Shown: positions 23,301 to 35,300 of the stretch, one piece after another | Position numbering within the stretch: position 1 is the first letter of the stretch | Layout: each line of letters starts with the position of its first letter | Assembly: GCF_000716435.1 (NCBI RefSeq) | Contig: NZ_JNWO01000015.1 | Coordinates: 310,001-374,000, forward strand | Length of the DNA: 64,000 nucleotides | Source: Streptomyces xylophagus | GTDB taxonomy: Bacteria; Actinomycetota; Actinomycetes; Streptomycetales; Streptomycetaceae | Direction: 5' to 3' | Made by a program: the position numbers and the translations under genes | Notes under the pieces: model-generated | The model's database searches: none | The model's input: the letters and a program-made list of their open reading frames with translations, nothing else | Told to the model about the DNA's origin: nothing

Positions 23301-26300
23301 CACGCAGGCGAGGAAGGCGGCCGTCGACTCCGCCCAGGCCGCGCGCGACGCCGAGGCACAAGTCGAGCGGCTGAAGCGGGAGTTCGCGGAGGCCCAGCAG
23401 ACCACCAGGACACTGCCGCAGGTCATCGAGGCCCACGAACGGGAGGAGAGGCAGGGCGTCCACGCCCGTCAAACGGCCCTGGCCGCGCTGACGCAGGCCG
23501 AGACCCTCGTGCGCGCCGAACGCGCCGACGCCGCCCGGGCCGCCGCCGAACAGGCCGCGAGGAACGGGCAGTCGAGTACGGCCCCCGCTCCCGTACCGGC
23601 CCCGCCGACCCCCGCCGCACCCGGCGCCCCGCGCTCCCACGCCCCCGCGGCCGATGTCGCCGACGACCCCCGGGTGCAGGCCGCGGTCCCGGCGGTCACC
23701 GCCGCCGAGAACGCCGTCCAGCGGGCCACCGCCGCGCTCACCACGGCCCGGCCGGCGCTGGAGCAGGCGCGGGAGACCGTCGCCAACCGGCCGGACGAGA
23801 TCCGCACGGCGCAGGAGGACCACGGGAAGGCCGAGGAGAAGGCGCGGGAGGACGCGCGTGCCGAGGAGGTCGCGGCACGCGGCCTCCGGGTCGCCACGGA
23901 GAACGAGGCCGCCGCCCAGAACCGGGTCACCGCCGCAGCGGCCGAGGTCACCCGCCGCGACGGGGAGATCGTCGCCGTCGTCGCCGCGCAGGTGCAGGCC
24001 GCGGCCGACCAGACATCGGCCACCACCGCGCTGCCGGGCCTGTCCACCCCCGTCCAGGACAGCGCCCCGACCCCCGAACAGTCCCTGCGCACCACCTTCG
24101 CCACCACCCCGCCCCGCTGGCCCGCGCCCGACGGCCCGGCCACCCCCCTCCCGGCCGCCGGTCAGACCCACACCCCGGCCCCCGCCACCAGTACGACCGT
24201 CCCCAGCACCGGAACCACGCCGAAGCCGACGCAACAGAAGCCGAAGAAGAGTGAGCCGTCCAAGTCCGGTACGAGCAGCGGCAAGTCGGGCAAGACCGAC
24301 AAGGGCAAGAAGCCGGTCACCGGCAAGAGCACGGGCCCGGGCAAGGCCAAGACCCCGCTCGTCGCGTCGCAGCCCGGCACTACTCCGGCCGCCCCGCTGT
24401 CTCCCTACGTAGCCTCCACGGGCAACGCCGTTGAGACCCCCGGTGACGGCAACTGCCTCCTGTACGCCGTCATCGGCAGCGCGCCGCACCTGGTCCGCAC
24501 CCGACTGCGGCAGGCCAACCGGGCCTTCGCCGCAGGCACAGCCGCCTGGCTCGCCCGGCCCGAGGACGTACGGCGGACCCTCGCGACGATGACGCGGAAC
24601 CCGGGGACCAACAACCGGGGATCAGGCCATCTGCGGTACGCGCAACAGGAGTTGCAGAACCTGGTGCTGGCCCGCCTGGCGGAGGCGCGCGACGGCAGGC
24701 GGCCGCTGCCGCCGCAGGTGCTGGGCCAGCTCCGGGGCGTCCTCGCCGGCGGCTTCGCGAGGCGGGTGCAGAACGCGTCGGACGGCGAGGTCGACAACCA
24801 ACTGACCCAGTACGGCATCCAGGGCATGACCCACGCCGAGGACCTGGACCCGGTCGACCTCCAGACCCGCTATCTGCAAGCCGTCTCTCTGCCGGGCGCC
24901 CCGACCCCGCCGACCGGCAACCCACCGAGCAACCGGCGGATGTTCGCCTATCTGCGCGCCGCGAACGCCCTGCCGACGCTCGCCACCATGACCCCGGACG
25001 AGCGCAGGTCGCTGCTGACCGCCGGCTACCACCGGAGCACCGCCGCACTCACCGACTACGAGGCGGGCGTCCTCGACGGCGCGGTGAGCAACTGGTCGGA
25101 TGCATGGGCGAACCCGGTCGGCGACACCTTCCTGCCGCTGCTCGCCGACACCCTCGGCGCCCCCATCCACGTCTTCGAGCCGGTGACCAACACAGCCGCC
25201 GGTCCCCGAGGCATCGTGCTGCGCTACGGCCCGACGACCACCAACACGCCCGCGCTGGAGGTCCACTACACGGGCCTCAACCACTACAGCGCCAGCGACG
25301 CGAACACCGGCACCACCCCGCCGAACATCACCCCTTCGTACGCGCCCCGGGGTCCCGAGGACGCCAACAGCGTTCAGCCGGACGGCCGTTACCGCCCCGC
25401 GCCCACCCGCAGCGTCGACGACGACCGTCCCGCATCCCGTGTCGCCGACCCCGCGCCCAAGGACACCTGGCACGGCCTGCGTCCCCACGCCCGCGCCGCC
25501 GTGCACAGCACGGAGCGCTTCGACCCGCACGCCGACCAGTCCGTCCCGGACCGCCCCGGCACGCTCAACGGCGCGACGACCCTCGTCCGTACGCAGGTCC
25601 GTCGTATCCAGGCCCCCAACGGCCAGTGGGTCCGCGACTACACGCTCAACCTCCCGGTCACCACGACCGACCCGGCGCTCACCGCTCAACTCAACGAACG
25701 CATCAGCGGTCTCCTGGACCTGCACGTCAACTCCGGCCTGGAGCTGCCCAGTTCAGGCGATCAGCTGCACGTCAACCTCAACCTGATCAGCGACCCCGCG
25801 CACCCGGAGGCGGTCACCCTCACCGACTCCGCGAACCCCGGCCGCGCCGACCAACTCCACCTGGACGCACAGCACTCCGACGCGGACCTGCTTCACGAAG
25901 TCCTGCACTATCTCGGTCTGCCCGACGAGCAGCGTGACAACGACTTCCTGCTCCGCAACCATCCGAACAGCACCACCGTCCACACGACCGGCCTCATGGC
26001 CACGACTCAGAACTCCGTCCACATCCCGCAGCGTTACCTCCGCACGATCGAGAACGTCACTGCGGCGGGCCCTCAACTCCACGACCACACAGGCCAGGAC
26101 GAGACGACCCCGGCCCAGGACCCCGACACCACCCCGATCCCCACGGACGTCCCCCTCATCTGGCCCGCCTCCCACGCCCCGACCGCACAGCCGCCTGCGC
26201 GGGGCCAACTGCCGTCGAGCTATGTGAATTCCTACGGCGCGCTCCCGGACGGGACCGTCGGGTTGGTGTACGCGGAGCCGTTCTCCGACGAGGTGATGGA

Positions 26301-29300
26301 GGGGCTGCACGGTCAGGTCTACGAGGCGCTCGGGCTGGATCCCGATGACCTGCCCGAGTCGGTGGGTGAGCAGGTGCGGGGTGCGTTGAGCCGTGAGACC
26401 CTCGCGCTCCAACAGCCGTATCTGCGCTCGAACGGCGGTTACCGGATCACGGTCCGGGTCGACGGGCGTGATCACACCGTCGACGTACAGCTGACGCTTT
26501 CCGAGGCCCGGACCTCGTTGCGGCAGGGCCGGTTCGACACGCGTGACCCGGACAAACATGTCGAGCGGCGCGGGTTCGGTACGCGGGAGAACTTCTCCAG
26601 CCAGCCGGCGGGTACGTATCGGACTGTCCAGGTGCCGTGGACCGGTTCCTGGCCGCTCGCGGCGCCGACCGCGGTGCGGGCGGTGGACGGGTCGGTGACG
26701 GCGACCATCACCCACAACCAGGCGAGCGACGCCACTACGGTTACCCAGGCCGTCCAGACCACCTCCGCCCAGCGCTCCAACGAGCCTTCGGATCCAGTGG
26801 AGTTCACCACCCACTGGCGCGTGCGCGTCGACGGCCCCGTCGTCACGGCGCCGCCCAAGACGACCAAGGCGGCCAAGCCGGCCAAGGCAACCCCGGCGGA
26901 CAAGACGGGCAAGACTGGTACGACGGCCCCGGCCGACGGCTGGAGCGCGCCCGAGTCGCACGGGGCCACCACCATCTGGTTCCCCCGGCACCTCACCACC
27001 GCCGACCCGGCGCCGGGCACGTTGCCCGCGCCGGCCGCGCCCGCCGATCTCCCGCTCTACGGTGTCGACTCCGTGATCGACCCCCGGGCGCTGTACGAGC
27101 ATGTTCACCGGACGTTCCACGCCGAGCTCGACGGTGCCGCCGCCGGGCAGGTCTCGGACTTCCTCTCCGAGCAGGTGTTGCGCGGCACGCTGCCCATGCA
27201 GGTCGACGGGGGTATCTACTCGCCCGTCCTCACCGACGCCGACGGCAACGCGGTCGGCATGCTGCACCTGGTCACCGTGCCGACGGTCGGGACCCCGCTG
27301 CGGCAGAGCACTCCGGGTCAGATCAACCTCGAGAGCCACCTGGTCAACACGGCGAAGGTCGACCTGTCCTCGAAGTACACCAGCGGTATCGGGGTCAGCG
27401 GCAGCGGTGCCGCCGCCCTCACCGGCGACCATCAGCAGGGCCATCCGGACGCCTCGGGAGTCATCGGCGGCAGTCTCGGTCTGCGCGGGCAGACGCAGGC
27501 GACCGTCACCAACACGTACAGCGCGAGCAGTTCCGCCGGCACCATGCACGCCATCCGCACCAACCGGGGCCATCTGCTCACCCCCTCCGGCGTCACCTAC
27601 CACGTCACCCTGATCCGGCCGGACGGCACCGAGACGGCCGCGCCGCCGCTGACCCAGGCGCACGGCATGGACCTGCGGGTCCTGAGCCAGGCGGACGCCA
27701 CCGGCCGGCAGCCGACCGCCGCCGAGACACGGGAGCTCCCGGACTCGCTGGAGCGGTTGGACGGCATCGGGCTGAGCGCGGCCCCGCTCGAAGTCACCGG
27801 CGCGGACGGCCTGTTCGACGAGGCCGAGGCGTGGCTGCGCCGCCAGGGCTTCCTGCCGCCCGACCCCACGACCCCGGCCCCCACCGGGATCGGCGCGCGC
27901 CTGAAGCAGGGGCTGGAGCAAGCGGTACGCAACCACGAGCCCGAGCACCAGATCCGCCTGCACGCGCAGCTCAACAATCTGCGCCGACTGCGCGAGGCCC
28001 GCTCCCGGACCGGGCTGCGCGCCGCCACCGACGCCATGGTCGACGGCGGACACGCCCTGCACTTCGAGGTGCCCAACAACACGGACACCGGCGTCCGCAG
28101 GGTCCGGCTGCTGCTCACCGCCACCCGTGACACCGCGCAACTCAGCACCCACCACCGGATTCTGCCGGGCATCCAGGTCATGGGCCTGGCCCAGATGGCG
28201 GGCAGCGACTCCGAGCAGCGCGGTGAGTCCTACGGCGGTGCGCTCGGACCGATGGCCAGCGTCAGCGGTCCGCTGCGCAGTTGGGGGTCCATCGGGTTCG
28301 GCGCCGACTACCAGTACGGCCACCAGGTGACCCACGGCGACACCGTGGGCGGCGCCACCGGGCACGACCAGTTCTTCATCGCCACCGGCCAGGACAGCCA
28401 CGCGTTCGACGTGCCGGTGCGGCTGGCCCTCGACCTGTACGCGGACGACGGCAACCGCCCCAGTGAGCGGTTCGCGGAGACCCTGCACCAGTCCCTCGCG
28501 CCGGTCCTCCCCGGTGCGGCGAACGTCCCCGGTCCGCCGACGGTCTCCGGCTCGCTGCGGCTGGCGGTGCCGGACGGCCGTACCCAAGCACCGCCTGCGA
28601 CCGCCGCTCCGCGCACCGCACGTGTCGACGGGGTACCGCGCCTGCCCGACGTGACCGACCGGGCCCGGCTCGACGGGACCGACGTCCACGGCATTCCGCT
28701 CCCGGAGCTGGTGCGGATACCGGACGACGCCCTGATCGACACCGTGCGCGGCTCGGCCGCCATCGAGGACGCCTTCCAGCGGGCCGCCGGGGAGATCCGC
28801 AACCTCGCCCGGCCGACGCCCCCCGCCACGGGAACCGGCCCGATCCTCCCGGTCACCGCCCCCGCGACCGGTGCGCCGCCGGTACTGCCTGTGCCGCCTG
28901 TCCCGACGACGACCGGCACCGGTGTGCAGCCCGCCCCGGCGACCACGGGCGCCGCCACGACCACGGGCACCGCCGCCGGCACGACCCCCCGCCCTGCCCC
29001 TGCCCGCCCGGCTCGCGACGGCATCTCCCCGCTCGCCGGGCAGGGGCTGATGGACAGCAGGACGCGTGCCGCCGAGACCCGGCATGCCGCGATCACGCCG
29101 GGCAGTCTCGTCGCCCACGGGCACGAACTGTTCAAGAACTCCTATGTGGTTGAGGGCTTGAGCCTGCCGGGGACGTTCGCCGACGGCCAGTACTCCCTGG
29201 AGATCCAGGCCGTCGCACACCGGCCCCGGCTGCTGGACACCACCCGGCAGTACCTGGAGACGGGTGTCTCGGCCACCGACAGCGCCCAGCAGCTCAAGTC

Positions 29301-32300
29301 CCTCGGGAAATCGCACCAGTTCGGCGGCAGCGGGGTGGCCACCCAGAACCCGCCCAAGCATCCGGCGACCCCGGTGAACGCGGCCGGGCAGGGCAACACC
29401 GGTCCCGAGTCGGACGGTTCGGTCTCCACCACCCAGACCAGCGGCAAGCCGTACAAGGGGCTGCTCAACCCGTCGGTACGGCTCGGCCATGTGTCCCGTA
29501 CCGACACCTCCGACACGCTCTCCGCCAGCACGGGCGTCAACCGCACCCCTACCGAGAGCGGCACCCTGCACCGGGTGGTCGCCGACGTCACCTATCTGGT
29601 CACGGTCCGGGCCGGTTCCCGCAACCTGCTCAACGGTGTCGGCGAGTCCGGCACGATCGACCCCGTCACCTTCGCGGTCGACGTCCCGGGCGGCCTCCAG
29701 TTCCTCATGACGCAGGGGCAACTCGCACGCGACGCCCGGTGGTTGGGCTCCGTGACCGGGCTCACCCCGGCGGCCGCACCGGCCCTGACGGCGCCGCTCC
29801 CGGCGTCGTACACCCGCAATCGGGAACTGGGCCTCGGCGGTGTCCTCTCGGTCACCGAGTTCGAACCGCCCGCCCGCGTCCTCCCGGCGGCGCCCGGCGC
29901 CGCGATCCCCCTGGGACCGGTCAACCGGAGGGAGCGGCGCGGCCAGGTCCGGCGCGAGCTGCTGCGGTTGGTGGAGGCCGAGGCGCCCGGAGCGTTCACC
30001 CCGGGGCACTCCGGCTACCAGTCCGGCGTGCACAGCCGGATCGCGCAGCTCACCTCGACCGCCGGACTGCGCTCGCTGCCCGGACGCGGTCCGAACGGCA
30101 CCCCGCGCCGGGCCACCACCCGCTTCCACTTCCGCCACCACGGTTACGGCGGCGAGCGGCTGGTCGAGGTCACGCTGACGGCGAGGCCTCGGCGCACCCA
30201 GAACCTGGCAGCCGTCCGGGGTTCCTCGACCCCCGGCTCGGGTCTCGAACAGTGGCTGGCGCACACCGCCGCAGGCCGCAGCATCAACCGGGCCTCGATA
30301 CTCCAGAATCAGCTCCCGGTCACCTTCACCACCCGCTATCCCCGTCCGAACCAGGGCCCCGACCTGGCCAAGGTGGACCGGGCGGCGCCGGTGTTCACCC
30401 CGCAGTCGGCCTCCAGCAGGTCGGCTCGGCGGGCGACCACCGCCGAGAACCGGTTCTGGCTGCGCACCGACAACGGCGCCGACTTCGACGGCCTGGAGTA
30501 CGACTACGAGCTGTCGGTGCGCTCCGCGCTGGTCGTCGACTGGCCGCCCAATGTCATCGGCGGTCTCATCCAGAACGGTGTCATCGCGTGGGCCGACGCG
30601 AACGGCGACGTACGCCAGTGGATGAACGAACTGCTGAGGCGAGGCACCCCCCGCACCCGTACCGTCCCGGTCCGGCTGACCCTGCGCTTCACCGGCACCG
30701 AGACCAACGTCCCCGCACAACCGGCCACGGTGACCGCCCCGTCCGTCGTCTCCGGCACCGACCCGCGCAACACGGTGCTGCCCGGTCCCGCCCGCACCCC
30801 CTATCTCGCCAACGCGCAGATGTTCCATCCGGTGGGGCCGACCCCGGCGTTCCACTTCGACGGCTGGGCGCACCTGGAGACCGCGCTCAATGCCGTGGCG
30901 CCGCGCGGCGGTCGTGGCTGGCACGCGCAGATCACGTCCGTCTCGGTCGAGGGACAGGCCGTCCGGCTCGGCCAGTTGATCCAGGCCGGGCAGGTCTCCC
31001 TCGACCGCCCCCGGCTGGCCGCCGACCTCACCCGCCACCTGCCCGGCACCGCGCCCTTCGAGGGGGCACCGGGCCAGGCCCCGTCGATCGCGGTGACGCT
31101 CTACAACCCGCGCCGCTCCACCCACGCCGACGACGTCACCCTCGACCAACTCCACAACACGACCGACACGGTGAGCACCGCCGCCGGTGCCGACCACTCC
31201 TTCGCCACCGGGTTCACCGAACTCCTCAGCGGCGACGACGACAACCACCAGATCGGCGGACTGAGCGTCCCGCTCGCCCAGCGGCAGACCCAGCCCTCCA
31301 GCTTCGGCGGCACCACCACCGGCAGCCGTCGTGACTGGCTCAAGTCCGGCAGCACCTCCGCACCGGCCAACGGGGCGCGCGGGACGCGGAGTTACGTCGT
31401 CGACGTCGATGCCCATCTGCTCGTGGAAGGACCGCAGGGCACCCGTCACGTCACCGGTACGGTCACCCTCCGCGTGGAGGAGCGTGACCTGCTCGGCCAC
31501 GGTCTGCTCACCCCGGCCGAGTCCCCGACGGACGTCCACGACCTGCCCGCCCTCGTCCCCGACTGGACCGCCGCCGCACTGCACACCCTGCCCGAACGCC
31601 TCAACTCCGCGATTCCCGCGGGCAGTCACGGTGTGCAGTTCTGGGTGGCACTCGGCGCCGACCCGCAGGGCGAACACCTCGGCCGGGCCCTTTACATGGC
31701 CTCTCGTACGGCCGTGCTCGGCAACCGGCCGCTGGAGTTGATGACCCGTGACCAACAGGGCGTCCGCCGTTGGGAGTTCACCCCCGAGGGTGCCCTGGTC
31801 ACTGCCGACCCGGATCTGACCACCGCGTGGACCGCCTTCCACGCCCAGGCCGAACTCCTGCACACCGCCACCGACACCCTCGCCGACACCCCCCGGCGAC
31901 TGGACCGCCTCACCTTCTCCCTCCAGCACGCCAACCGGAAGCACACGGACTCCGCGGACTCCCACGGGCGGGCGGGACACGCGGTCACGTTCGCGGTCGC
32001 CGCCCACGCCCGGGCGACCGCCGAGGCCACCGCCTCCGCCCAGGCCGCGCGCGACGCCGAAGCGCTGGTCGAGCGGCTGAAGCGGAGCCTCGCGGACGCC
32101 CATCGGACCGTCACCACCCTGCCGGCGGTGATCGCGCAGCACGAGCGGGACGAGACCCGGGGCCGCCGTGACCTGCAGACCGCGCTGGCCGCGCTGACTC
32201 AGGCGGAGAACACCGTGCGTGCCGAACGCGCCACCACCCAACAGGCCGCGCAGGGTGGGCAGTCGAGCACTTCTCCGGCCGCCGCACCGACCCCGCCGGC

Positions 32301-35300
32301 CCCCGCCGCACCCGGCACCCCGCGTTCCAACCGCCCCGCGGCCGACGTCGCCGACGACCGCCGGGTGCAGGCCGTCGTCCCGGCGATCACCGCCGCCGAG
32401 GACGCGATCCAGCAGGCCACCGCCGCGCTCACCACAGCCCGGCCGGCGCTGGAACGGGCGGAGCACATCGTCGATATCGGACCGGCCCGGATCAGCGAGG
32501 AGGAGGAGAACCACGAGGAGGCCGTGGCGACAGCGCACCGGGATGCGCGGGCCGTGGCCCGCCGGGCCGAGAACCTGCGGGTAGCCAGGTTCCGCGAGAC
32601 CCGCGCCCAGCGCCGGGTTACCCGGGCCCAGGCCAGGATCACCCGCCGCAACGGGCAGCTCGCCACCACCGTCACCGCTCAACTCCAGGCCGCCGCCGAC
32701 CAGTTGTCGGCCACCACCGCGCTGCCGGGCCTGTCCACCCCCGTCCAGGACAGCGCCCCGACCCCCGAACAGTCCCTGCGGACCACCTTCGCCACCACCC
32801 CGCCCCGCTGGCCCGCCCCCGACGCCCCGGCCACCCCCCTCCCGGCTGCGGGCCAGACCCATACCCCGGCCCCGGCCACCGGTACGACCGTCCCCAGCAC
32901 CGGAACCACACCGACCCCGACGCCGCAGGCGCCGAAGAAGAGCGAGCCGTCCAAGTCCGGTACGAGCAGCGGCAAGACCAGCAAGACGGGCAAGACCGAC
33001 AAGGGCAAGAAGCCGGTCACCGGCAAGAGCACCGGCAAGAGCACCGGCAAGAACGCCGACACGAGCAAGAGCACCGGCAAGAGCACGGCCACCGACAAGG
33101 GCAAGGGCAAGGCCCCGCTCGTACCGACGCCCCCGCCGCCCGGCACGACCACGACGACAACTGCCGCCCCGACCCCCGCCGTCCCGCCGTCCCCGTACGT
33201 CACCCCCACCGGCAACGCCGTCCAGACCCCCGGCGACGGCAACTGCCTCCTGTACGCCGTCATCGGCAGCGCGCCGCACCTGGTCCGCACCCAACTGCGG
33301 CAGGGCGACCCGGCGTTCGCCGCGGGTACCGACGGCTGGCTCGCGCAGCCCCATCTCGTACGCCAGACCCTCGCGACCCTGGCGCAGCACCCGCAGACCG
33401 CCGGCCAGGCAACCAACCATCTGCGGGCCGCCCGGCGGGGGTTGCAGAACCTGGTGCTGGCCCGGCTGACAGCCGCACGCGACGGCAGCCGGCCGCTCCC
33501 GCCGCAGGTGCTCGGCCAGCTCCGGGGCGTCCTCGTCCGCCCGTTCGGGACGGAGGTGCAGAACAGGCCCGACGCCTGGGTCGACAACCAGCTGACCCAG
33601 TACGGCATCCAGGGCGTGACCCACGCCGAGGACCTGGACCCGGTCGACCTCCAGACCCGCTATCTGCAAGCCGTCTCGGCGCCGGGCGCACCGCCCGCAC
33701 CGGCAGGCAACCCGCCGAGCAACCGGCGGATGTTCGCCTACCTGCGTGCCGCGAACGCGCTGCCGACGCTCGCCGCCATGACCCCGGACGAGCGCCGGGA
33801 GCTGCTGATCGCCGGCTATCACCGGAGCACCGCCGCCCTCACCGCGGACGAGGCGCGCGTGCTCGGGCACGTGGTGCGCAACTGGTCGGACGAGTGGGCG
33901 AACCCGGTCGGCGACACCTTCCTGCCGCTGCTCGCCGACACCCTCGGCGTCCCGATCCACGTCTTCCAGCCGGTGTCTCCCGCGCTCGCCGGCACGACCG
34001 CGACCGGCGGTCCCCGGGGCATCGTGCTGCGCTACGGCCCGACCACCAACACGCCCGCGCTGGAGGTCCACTACACGGGCCTCAACCACTACAGCGCCAG
34101 CGACGCGAACGCCGGCACCACCCCAGCCCCCATCACGTCATCGAAGGCGCCCCGGGGTCCGGAGGACGCCAACAGCGTCCAGCCGGACGGCCGTTACCGC
34201 CCCGCGCCCACCCGCAGCGTCGACGAGGACCAGCCCGCATCTCGCGTGGTCGATCCCGCGCCCAAGGGCACGTGGCACGGCCTGCGCTCCCACGCGCGCG
34301 CCGCCGTGCACTCCGCCGAGCGGTTCGACCCGCACGCGGATCAGTCCACCCCGCCCCGCCCCGGCACGCTCAGTGGCGCGACGACCCTCATCCGGGCGCA
34401 GGTCCGTCGTATCCAGGCCCCGAACGGCCAGTGGGTGCGTGACTACACGCTCAACCTCCCGGTCACCACCACTGATCCGGCGCTCACCGCCCAACTCCAG
34501 GACCGGATCACGCGGTTGCTGGACACCCACCTCAACTCCGGTCTCGCACTGCCCAGTTCAGGCGACCAGCTGCACGTCAACCTCAACCTGATCAGCGACT
34601 CTGCGCACCCGGAGGCGATCACCCTCACCGACTCCGGGAACCCGGCTCGCGCCGACCAACTCCACCTGGACGTCAACCATTCCGACGCGGACCTGCTCCA
34701 CGAGGTCCTGCACTACCTCGGCCTGCCCGACCAGCAGCGCGACAACGACTTCCTGCTCCGCAACCACCCCAACAGCACCACCGTCCACACCACCGGCGTC
34801 ATGGCCACCACCCACACCCCGATCCACATCCCCCGCCGCTACCTCCGCACCATCGAGAACGTCACCTCCGCAGGCCCCCAACTCCACGACCACACAGGCC
34901 AGGACGACACCACCCCGGCCCACGACCCCGACACGACGCCGATCCCCACAGACACCCCCCTCACCTGGCCCGCCTCCAAGGCCCCAGTAGCGGCGCCTTC
35001 TTCGTCGTACGTCCTCGACTACGGCTCTCAACGGGACGGCAACGTAGGCCTGGTGCTCCTGGAGCCGCTGTCGGCGGCCGTCGTGAGCGGGCTGCACCAG
35101 CAGGTGATGACGGCGCTCGGGCTGGGGAACGCGCCGGACACGCACCCGGTGCGGGAGCAGTTGCGGACGGTGGCGAGTGCCGAGACGCTGGTGCTCAACC
35201 TGCCGTATCTGCGCGGGAGTCTGGGTTTCCGGATCAGGGTGACCGTGGACGGCCGGGACCGGGACGTGGACCTGCGGATGCGGCTCTCGGACCCGAGGGC

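Noticed and set aside
25753..34089. A 2,778-codon open frame on the minus strand inside the giant gene, with several others above 1,000 codons
   Set aside because: They are antisense shadows of high-GC coding DNA, rich in Val/Arg/Gly without motifs, and follow the codon phase of the + frame, which has clear domains.
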